A stretch of 5,945 nucleotides of DNA from an uncultured Saprospiraceae bacterium (lineage in GTDB: Bacteria > Bacteroidota > Bacteroidia > Chitinophagales > Saprospiraceae): assembly GCA_937127195.1 (NCBI GenBank), contig CAKZLT010000577.1:1-5945 (forward strand), in the 5' to 3' direction. The translations under genes and the position numbers were made by a program. Position 1 is the first letter of the stretch. Every line of letters starts with the position of its first letter. The notes beneath the pieces are model-generated. The model saw only the letters and a program-made list of their open reading frames with translations. It did not search any database and had not been told where the DNA came from. This document shows, piece after piece, positions 1 to 5,596 of the stretch.

Positions 1-2949
1 TCCACGACCATCATTGAAGTCCAACATTCTATGAATACTTGGTTCTATTATATAATTTCCATTGAGGTCAATCAACCCTGAATTTCGATAACCTTTGTAA
101 ACAACCGCCTTTCCATCCTTGAAACTCAAGCATTTAGAGAACTGTGGCTCAATTATCCATTGACCTTTCGTATCTATAAAACCCCATTTTGAACCCAACC
201 TAACTGATGCCCGACTACTTTGAAATAGCTTTACTCTTGAAAACTTTGGAGCAATCGCTAGCTTTCCCATCGTATCTATAAAACCCCAAAGATTACGATA
301 TTCAACTGCCGCATAACCTTCACTAAAAGGCGAAACTTTCTCAAAACGCTTATTGGTAATACGTTCACCGAGTTCATTAATAAAGGAATAATGATTATTT
401 CGAAGCTGAACAATTGCTATTCCATGCTGGTTCAAACTACCAATCATATTATATTTAGGTTTCATAATAATCGTTCCAGAACGGTCGATCAATCCCCAAT
501 CTTCATTTATTCGAACGCGAGCTACATTACCTTCGAAATCCTTAGCACCTTCAAATTGAGCAGGAATAATCACTTGCCCTATTTCATTCAAATACCCATA
601 TTTATATTTTTCTTTGAACCAAGCCAAATCTCCATTAAAATTACCAATTGCTTTGAATTTAAAGTCAATCATAACTTTATTAGATGAATTGATAAAACCC
701 CATTTTCGATTTTTTTTGACTGCCGCCACTCCATTATAAAAACTATTAGCCCTTTCATATTGACACGGAATAACCAACTTTCCGTCAAGGTCTGTGTATC
801 CCCAACGCCCATTTTTCTCAACAGGAATCAAACCTTCTCTTTCTTCTCCAACATTGTCATAAGTCACCGAAATAATCGCTTTTCCTAATGTATCAATCAA
901 ACCATACCTAGTTTGATTGACATAAAGGCGCAATATTTTTTGGTCAGTATTCTCCAAAAAACGAATGGCATCGTATTTAAAATCAAGTAATTTTTTATTT
1001 TTTTTATTAATGTATCCCCATTTTTCACCCTTTTTTACAATAGAAATTTCATTCACAAAATCATTGACAAACTGATAGTCTTCCGAAATTTTGGTAACTC
1101 CCATCGTATCAATAAAGCCCCAATCACACGATTCACAAGTCATCATTCCTTCTTCCAAAAACTTATTATCATAAATCGTATAATCGACCATCATTCCTGG
1201 AGACTTGATTTTTTCGACATAATCAGAAACCTTTCCCAAGTGATTTTCAATATTATAATCTCCCGAAAGATTTCCTCTCGCACTCGCTCTTGCCAATCCA
1301 TCGACAAATTCACCAATATAAGTATAATCTTTCTTTAGAATTTTACCGTCTTTACGGATAATTCCATGTTTTCCATTATTGAAAATACATCTTGCAGTTG
1401 GTAATTTTTTTTCTTCAAAATCACTCAATCTAATATCCCAAATATTCAAATCAGTCACTAACAAACCAACTTCATTATTCACCAATCCATAAAGATTTTC
1501 AAATCTAAAACTCGTTTGTCCAACCTTTGTCTTATGAAAACGCTTAATATAAACAAGTGTAAAACCAAGGTCTTTTCGTACTTCTACACCTTTAAAAGTT
1601 GGTTTAATTTGAATATCTCCCGTTTCTAAACTTCGCAATCCCCATTTATTTTCTAATGTAGAAAAAAACCATTCAAACTTATCTAGAACATAATCCTGTT
1701 CTTCTGTTGTTTCTCCTCTTCTCCGCCTTGCATTGATGTCGATTCGCGGAGCTTTTCGACCAATCCGAATAGCTGCATGCCTTCCCATTTGACTCTCAGC
1801 CTTTAGCTTTCCTTCTGTATCAAAAGTCAATAAAGTCAACTGTTTTCTCTTAAAAGCCCTTGCTATATTATCTTTCAGCTCTATTTTATCATATTCCGCT
1901 TTTACTACCAATTCACCTGCCACATTAGCAATTCCGTATTTATTATTTTGTCTAATAACACAAACTTCCTTCTTTAATGGTGCGATATATTCATATTCAA
2001 AAGGAATAATTAACTTATCGTTTACCCCGACAATGCCCCAGAAGTCACTTTTTTTTACTCTAAAAAAACCTTTTCCGTAAGGTTGAATTTCTTCATAAAT
2101 GCCCTTCAATATCTCTCGTCCATTCTCATTTAACAATCCTGCATGACGATTTTTAATAAAAATGACATTGTCTTTTGAAAAAGAAAGAAAGCCATCATAC
2201 TGTTTTTGAGTGATGATTTTTTTTTGAGTAATAGAATACAATGAAACTTTTCCACCTTCAATTACTTCATAAAAATATCGGTCAATTTTTTGGTAACTAT
2301 CCCATTCATGTTTTAACACTTGAGTTCCTTCGCTATCTACTGCGCCCCATTTTTTATTTTTTTTATAAAAAAAAACACCCTTCTGCTCTAATCGAATTTC
2401 TTCGACGACAGGCGAAAGAATGACTTGACCACTCGCACTAACTAAGCCTTTTTTTCCATTCAATTCTGTTATAAAATAACCTTCCTCAAATGGTTTTATA
2501 TTATCATACAATGGAGAAATCAATAATTTTCCTGAGATGTCAACCAAACCCCATTTTCCATTTTTAGAAAAAAACAAAAAAGATTTTTGCCAAATTTTCA
2601 CTCGCTCATAATCATCATTTAATACCGTTTTTTCATTCAAATCAATGATAGTCCAACGATTTTTTTGAATAACAGCAAACAATGTAGAGTCCAATACTTG
2701 CAAGTCTTTATAAGCGACTTTTATTACAATTTCGCCAGATTTGTTCATCACTCCAACCTTACCAGCTTCTTGAACAATAGCATAGCCATATTGGTAAAAA
2801 TCGCCAATAGCATCGTAATCAGGCGAAACAATTGTTTGCCCAGATTGGTCTATAAGTCCCCATTTCTGATTCACTTTTACAGGAAAGTAAGTCTGAGCAA
2901 AGGCAATATTTATGAAAGTAGTCAGTAGAAAGCAGCAAAGCAGGCGCAT
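1..2949 (-). CDS. Giant secreted WG-repeat protein, 3' end beyond the window
   Basis: The minus-strand frame is open without a stop from ATG 2949 to base 1, giving 983 codons. An in-frame TAA lies about 40 nt upstream and no other ATG intervenes, so the start is secure. Residues 1-18 form a signal peptide (MRLL start, hydrophobic core, cleavage likely after AFA before Q19). The mature part is almost entirely WG repeats of the type K-W-G-[LFY]-[IV]-D-x-x-G-x-x-[IV]-[IV]-x-P-x-[YF]. I count 25 units. Trp-Gly is intact in 12 (W30, 133, 201, 304, 436, 610, 644, 716, 750, 818, 888, 922); the rest are degenerate (KVG, KYG, KHG, RWT and similar). Spacing is mostly 34 residues. Residues about 383-424 (Arg-rich) and 559-604 (before C605-x-x-C608) interrupt the array. 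Such repeats probably form beta-rich solenoid or propeller-like scaffolds; the function is unknown. The protein is probably periplasmic or cell-surface. Any C-terminal sorting domain would lie outside the window. Family assignment is very secure. Confidence 0.95.
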   Translation of the reverse strand, partial: MRLLCCFLLTTFINIAFAQTYFPVKVNQKWGLIDQSGQTIVSPDYDAIGDFYQYGYAIVQEAGKVGVMNKSGEIVIKVAYKDLQVLDSTLFAVIQKNRWTIIDLNEKTVLNDDYERVKIWQKSFLFFSKNGKWGLVDISGKLLISPLYDNIKPFEEGYFITELNGKKGLVSASGQVILSPVVEEIRLEQKGVFFYKKNKKWGAVDSEGTQVLKHEWDSYQKIDRYFYEVIEGGKVSLYSITQKKIITQKQYDGFLSFSKDNVIFIKNRHAGLLNENGREILKGIYEEIQPYGKGFFRVKKSDFWGIVGVNDKLIIPFEYEYIAPLKKEVCVIRQNNKYGIANVAGELVVKAEYDKIELKDNIARAFKRKQLTLLTFDTEGKLKAESQMGRHAAIRIGRKAPRIDINARRRRGETTEEQDYVLDKFEWFFSTLENKWGLRSLETGDIQIKPTFKGVEVRKDLGFTLVYIKRFHKTKVGQTSFRFENLYGLVNNEVGLLVTDLNIWDIRLSDFEEKKLPTARCIFNNGKHGIIRKDGKILKKDYTYIGEFVDGLARASARGNLSGDYNIENHLGKVSDYVEKIKSPGMMVDYTIYDNKFLEEGMMTCESCDWGFIDTMGVTKISEDYQFVNDFVNEISIVKKGEKWGYINKKNKKLLDFKYDAIRFLENTDQKILRLYVNQTRYGLIDTLGKAIISVTYDNVGEEREGLIPVEKNGRWGYTDLDGKLVIPCQYERANSFYNGVAAVKKNRKWGFINSSNKVMIDFKFKAIGNFNGDLAWFKEKYKYGYLNEIGQVIIPAQFEGAKDFEGNVARVRINEDWGLIDRSGTIIMKPKYNMIGSLNQHGIAIVQLRNNHYSFINELGERITNKRFEKVSPFSEGYAAVEYRNLWGFIDTMGKLAIAPKFSRVKLFQSSRASVRLGSKWGFIDTKGQWIIEPQFSKCLSFKDGKAVVYKGYRNSGLIDLNGNYIIEPSIHRMLDFNDGRG
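2893..2949 (-). other. Signal peptide of the WG-repeat protein
   Basis: Residues 1-19 have the layout of a Sec signal: one Arg at position 2, a hydrophobic run from residue 3 to 15 (including two Cys at 5-6) and A-F-A just before Q19. The cysteines sit at the start of the hydrophobic core rather than after a lipobox, so signal peptidase I is more likely than lipoprotein processing. The first WG unit begins only about 10 residues after the predicted cleavage site. Confidence 0.8.
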
Positions 2950-2994
2950 AAAAGTGTTAGTTTTGTTGAGCGATTGCGTATTTTATTTTTTCGT

Positions 2995-3031
2995 AAAAAT
3001 ACCATCAAAATCTCAATCTGATGGTTTTTTA
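2995..3031 (-). terminator. Terminator-like hairpin in the leader of the WG-repeat gene
   Basis: ACCATCA (3001-3007) and TGATGGT (3019-3025) form a perfect 7-bp stem with an 11-nt loop. It extends through A5 (2995-2999) pairing with T5 (3026-3030) past one bulged base. Read on the minus strand, the stem is followed by ATTTTTA and ends about 45 nt before ATG 2949. On the plus strand it is followed by a T run, so it is symmetric. It could be a back-up terminator for the lipoprotein transcript or an attenuator in the WG leader. No plus-strand gene upstream would need it. The strand assignment and role are inferred. Confidence 0.4.
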
Positions 3032-3178
3032 ATTGTTTTGTAAGTAAAAAAGTACTTGTATTAAGGTACTTATAGTTAGTGATAAGATGTTTTTTGCTTT
3101 ATTATAAAAGGTAAAAATGTAGAAAATATTACATGAATGCAAAAGAAATAGTGTTTTTAATCGTGAATGCCCTCAATC

Positions 3179-3226
3179 AAAAAAGTAAGCCTAGAAGTAA
3201 TTACAACTCCTAGACTTATATTTTTT
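3179..3226 (-). terminator. Rho-independent terminator of the lipoprotein gene
   Basis: Arms at 3206-3218 and 3186-3198 form a 13-bp stem with a 7-nt loop in minus-strand RNA. Eleven pairs are Watson-Crick and two are G-U. An A tract precedes the stem, and one base after the stem comes a run of six U (3184 down to 3179). The same two wobble positions become A-C mismatches in plus-strand RNA, so the hairpin is tuned to minus-strand transcription. It begins about 70 nt past the TAA of the lipoprotein gene and separates it from the WG-repeat gene. Confidence 0.85.
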
Positions 3227-3291
3227 ATGAAATTTTACACTTTAATTTATTTTGATTAGAATGTTAGCCACAAAAATCTCAAAACTTGCAT

Positions 3292-4683
3292 TTATCGACT
3301 CGCCAACATTTGTCCCAAATCATCAACAGACTCAACTGCTTTTCCTTTTACAGACATTTTGAATGTAAAAGCTGCATCTTTTTGAATTGACTCAATGTCT
3401 AATTTTTTAAAATCTTCCACAGAAAAAACACCAATTTTATTCCCTGGTAAAACTGCCATTAATTCGTTGTTGGCAGTTGGGTCAAATGAAAATTTATCAA
3501 AATCACCTGCGCGATAACGAACGACTGAACGGTTATCTGCCGTTACCAAAAATACTGTAATATTGTTTACATCAGCATTAAAATCCTTTCCGAAATCAAA
3601 TTTGGCACTTAAAATCATTCTTGCAGGGTCTTTCCAAACATCCCAATTGTAAATACCAAATTGCTCTACTTTGAATGAGCGCAATAAATCTGCCTCTGCT
3701 GCCAAACGCGTTTCTTCTTGCTTGCGTTCTGCTTTTATTTTGGTATATTCAGATTGGCGTTGTTCAAATTCATACATTGCTTTTTGCAAGTTTTTGCCTT
3801 CCAAAACGGGTTGAACCTCTGTTTTGAATGACTTTTCATTGCTTTTAAGTACAATTGAATATTGACCATTTGATGCTTTTTCAAGAGAAATATCTGCCCA
3901 ATCTTCCGAAAATATCCAAGTGTTTTTTTCTGGATTGGTAGCTTCTTGCTTTCCTGCATATTGCCAAATAACGCCTTCATAAGCGCGCAATTCTGGGAAT
4001 TTTTTATAATTAATATCAAAATCAAACTTAAATGCTTCTTCGGTTGGAGCTTGTGGTTTAATAGGAGCTTCTGGCACAGTTGCCAACTTTTTAAGGGCTT
4101 GTATTTTAACTGCATTTTTTTGAGGCGCGGCAGTTCCTTTATCTTGCCATTCTCCTTTTTCTTCATCCAATATGAAAAAATCATACGTTTGACCATCTTC
4201 TACAAAAGAAGCCATTTTTACTTCTACTGACTGGTCTGGAGCAATTTCGATAGCTGCATCTCCTTGTTTTCCACGCATTTCAAACATTCCAGCAGTTTGC
4301 ATGAATTTAGTTCCTTCTGGGTTCGTCATTGGGATTCCGCTTGCGATAATTTCTGCCGCATTATGAAATTCACGGTATTCAATATCAACTTTTCCTGTGA
4401 CCGCTTCGCCATTGGCGTTTACAAAAGCATTGGCAGGAATGACGATTTTTGTACCATTATTCAACGATAACTCTCCTCCTTGCCCTGCTTGAATGGTCAT
4501 TTTATTAAAAACAACATCAATTCCTTTGAGTGGAGGCGCGACAAATGCACTGTTAAGTTTACTGCTAATTACTTTTTCGGAAGGTTTGTCTGCCGTTTGG
4601 TTCGTATTATTTTCGTTTTGACAAGCCGTAAAAACGATTGCAATGGATGCAAATGCCAATAAAAATGTCATTATTTTTTTCAT
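3292..4683 (-). CDS. ZU5-like domain lipoprotein (Bacteroidota type), 463 residues
   Basis: I start the gene at ATG 4683, giving MKKIMTF. A longer reading would need a TTG at 4692 and only adds three residues before the Lys pair of the signal. Residues 1-20 are a lipoprotein signal ending F-T-A before C21, followed by an Asn/Gln/Lys-rich tether to about residue 45. Residues about 65-185 resemble ZU5-like domains, with G-G-E-L-S-L, then I-V-I-P-A-N-A-F, then EYREFHNAAEI and SGIPM. This pattern is familiar from uncharacterised Bacteroidota lipoproteins. A Pro-rich linker (about 202-216) precedes a middle region, a charged helix likely to form a coiled coil (about 298-335, QRQSEYTKIKAERKQEE), and a beta-rich C-terminal domain opening with F-G-I-Y-N-W-D. 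The protein is probably anchored in the envelope; no catalytic motif is visible and its function is unknown. The gene has its own terminator and stands apart from its neighbours. Confidence 0.85.
   Translation of the reverse strand: MKKIMTFLLAFASIAIVFTACQNENNTNQTADKPSEKVISSKLNSAFVAPPLKGIDVVFNKMTIQAGQGGELSLNNGTKIVIPANAFVNANGEAVTGKVDIEYREFHNAAEIIASGIPMTNPEGTKFMQTAGMFEMRGKQGDAAIEIAPDQSVEVKMASFVEDGQTYDFFILDEEKGEWQDKGTAAPQKNAVKIQALKKLATVPEAPIKPQAPTEEAFKFDFDINYKKFPELRAYEGVIWQYAGKQEATNPEKNTWIFSEDWADISLEKASNGQYSIVLKSNEKSFKTEVQPVLEGKNLQKAMYEFEQRQSEYTKIKAERKQEETRLAAEADLLRSFKVEQFGIYNWDVWKDPARMILSAKFDFGKDFNADVNNITVFLVTADNRSVVRYRAGDFDKFSFDPTANNELMAVLPGNKIGVFSVEDFKKLDIESIQKDAAFTFKMSVKGKAVESVDDLGQMLASR
4621..4683 (-). 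other. Lipoprotein signal peptide and lipobox
   Basis: From ATG 4683 the protein begins M-K-K, continues with a hydrophobic stretch (residues 6-18) and reaches F-T-A-C with the cysteine at residue 21. Phe at the -3 position is less usual than Leu, but Bacteroidota lipoboxes are permissive. The residues after Cys are Q-N-E-N-N, polar and unstructured, as expected for a membrane tether. The S-D/E-rich surface-export signal known from some Bacteroidota is not obvious, so inner or outer membrane location cannot be decided. Confidence 0.8.
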
Positions 4684-4770
4684 CAAATTCAAGTTTTTTG
4701 TATTTCAAAAAAATAGAAGTTCTTTATGAAAAAGAGCTATAAATTATACCTTCCCTTTCAGTCGTTTTTT

Positions 4771-4788
4771 ATTAAATTGAAATTTAAT
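4771..4788. repeat. AT-only inverted repeat flanked by T runs
   Basis: ATTAAATT (4771-4778) and AATTTAAT (4781-4788) are perfect inverted copies around the two-base centre GA, and six T lie on each side on the plus strand. It sits about 90 bp before the lipoprotein start. On the minus strand it is flanked by A runs, so it is not a minus-strand terminator. It could be a protein-binding site or simply AT-rich chance; the low complexity weakens any claim. Confidence 0.4.
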
Positions 4789-4843
4789 TTTTTGTTTATA
4801 ATGGATAAATCAATAAAAGATACAGTTTTTTTGATTTATTTAA

Positions 4844-4877
4844 TGATGTTGCATAAAATTGATTTTGCGTAACATCA
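4844..4877. repeat. 34-bp imperfect inverted repeat downstream of the YfiT-like gene
   Basis: TGATGTT (4844-4850) and AACATCA (4871-4877) pair perfectly. The inner part continues through one C-G pair, wobbles or mismatches, and AAAA/TTTT around a 4-nt loop. Plus-strand RNA pairs at 14 of 15 positions (two G-U) and minus-strand RNA at 13 of 15. It begins 38 nt past the stop of the YfiT-like gene, where a terminator could sit, but no U run follows directly on the minus strand. It may be a weak terminator, an operator for the lipoprotein gene or an mRNA end-protecting hairpin. Confidence 0.45.
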
Positions 4878-4915
4878 ATTATTTATGTCGAAAATCATCA
4901 AAAGTTCTATTCCCC

Positions 4916-5461
4916 TTAATTCTTTTCTTGACGTTTTTTAAATCCCTGAATATGAGCTAAATGATGATCACTGTGCCAAGCATACACTCCAATATTTTCA
5001 ATTAATCCTACTCTTTTTTTACTTTCAGGATGAATAAAACCACGTTGTAATTGTCCCTTATCAAGATTTTTTAGTACAAAAATCCATCGCTGATGAAATA
5101 AATCTAACAATTGTAAAGATAGCTCTACGGGCGTTTCTTCATAATCCTTCAATAACGCCCATTCTGCTTCTTCATACGCTTTAATCATTGGTTCATCCTC
5201 TGTTAAAGCCCATTTGAATCGAATATAACTATTAATATGGCTATCTAAAATGTGGTGAACTAACTGTTTGTTTGTCCATCCTCCAGGGCGATATGGGCTA
5301 TTCCATTCTACTTCAGTAAAGTCTTTGACCGTTGCTTTTAGTCGTTGTGGTAATGTTTCGATAATGGTTATCCACTCTTGAATTTGTGCTTCGGTTACTT
5401 CGTTGGGCATTTGGAAAGTTCCGATTGGGAAGCGTAATTTGTATAATTCTTCGTTGCTCAT
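4916..5461 (-). CDS. yfiT: YfiT/BstA-type DinB-family putative bacillithiol S-transferase
   Basis: This 181-residue protein has the full length and motif order of Bacillus subtilis YfiT, a DinB-fold four-helix-bundle metal protein. Seen here are FPIG near the N-terminus, PYRPGGWTNKQ (57-66), HHILDSHINSYIRFK (69-83), HPESKK (144-149) and WHSDHHLAH (162-170). The family binds a divalent metal through three histidines, one from the HH at 69-70 and two spaced HxxxH in the C-terminal cluster; all candidates are present. Relatives are annotated as bacillithiol transferases that conjugate this low-molecular-weight thiol to electrophiles in the cytoplasm. Bacillithiol is known in several Bacteroidota, so the role fits, but no bacillithiol biosynthesis gene is in view. 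The start is ATG 5461; the leader is A-rich with no Shine-Dalgarno motif. It is transcribed divergently from the acetyltransferase gene. Confidence 0.88.
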   Translation of the reverse strand: MSNEELYKLRFPIGTFQMPNEVTEAQIQEWITIIETLPQRLKATVKDFTEVEWNSPYRPGGWTNKQLVHHILDSHINSYIRFKWALTEDEPMIKAYEEAEWALLKDYEETPVELSLQLLDLFHQRWIFVLKNLDKGQLQRGFIHPESKKRVGLIENIGVYAWHSDHHLAHIQGFKKRQEKN

Positions 5462-5596
5462 GTTTTTATTTTTTAAAAAAAATCATAGAAATTTCCTATT
5501 TCAAGTTACGTTATTTTACATCAATTTTAGCTATAAATTCTATTATTTTTCTGATTTTTACGTTATTTGACGCGAACGATAACAATTTAATTTTTT
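5462..5596. promoter_or_regulatory. Divergent intergenic region between YfiT-like and GNAT genes
   Basis: These 135 bases must hold the promoters of both flanking genes, which point away from each other. The region is very AT-rich apart from a short GC patch at 5569-5578. I could not place a convincing TTG/TAnnTTTG promoter for either direction. The A-rich stretch just before ATG 5461 on the minus strand and the AT-rich stretch before ATG 5597 are typical of Bacteroidota leaders that lack a Shine-Dalgarno sequence. Confidence 0.5.
5506..5568 (+). repeat. 11-bp direct repeat TTACGTTATTT, two copies
   Basis: The sequence TTACGTTATTT occurs at 5506-5516 and again at 5558-5568, 52 bp apart (about five helical turns), both in the same orientation inside the divergent promoter region. 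Exact 11-mers recurring in a 135-bp AT-rich gap are mildly unexpected. The spacing would suit a regulator binding two sites on one face of DNA. The binding role is a guess. Confidence 0.4.

Larger units (their letters stand above)
2950..3291. other. Non-coding gap between lipoprotein and WG-repeat genes
   Basis: These 342 bases are very AT-rich. They contain the 3' terminator of the lipoprotein gene (3179-3226), a second terminator-like hairpin in the leader of the WG gene (2995-3031) and a short inverted repeat with arms AAGTAC/GTACTT at 3050-3055 and 3066-3071. I looked on the minus strand for the Bacteroidota promoter pattern (TTG, about 20 bases, TAnnTTTG) and found no convincing match. 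The WG promoter is therefore unplaced, though it should lie between the terminator and base 2949. The sequence before ATG 2949 has no Shine-Dalgarno motif. Confidence 0.6.

Noticed and set aside
391..2928. Plus-strand open frames at 391-687, 2241-2423 and 2665-2928
   Set aside because: They lie antisense to the continuous WG-repeat reading frame, their products are low-complexity Phe/Ile/Asn-rich and they show no motif.
1..2949. About 102-bp periodicity as a DNA tandem repeat or CRISPR-like array
   Set aside because: The periodicity is at protein level (34-residue WG units). Nucleotide identity between units is mostly limited to the short WGFID core, and there are no conserved direct repeats with unique spacers.
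3133..3213. 26-residue plus-strand frame (MNAKEIVFLIVNALNQ...)
   Set aside because: It looks protein-like but is short, has no ribosome binding site or promoter, and its end runs into the minus-strand terminator hairpin.
3735..4196. Minus-strand 153-residue frame and plus-strand frames at 3946-4230, 4264-4470 and 4480-4662
   Set aside because: All overlap the lipoprotein gene, whose frame has a signal peptide, lipobox and domain pattern. The others are Lys-rich or hydrophobic shadows.
4684..4915. Bacteroidota-type promoter (TTG, about 20 bases, TAnnTTTG) upstream of the lipoprotein gene
   Set aside because: Near matches such as TATTTTTTTG and TATCTTTT lack a properly spaced TTG and cannot be told from AT-rich background.
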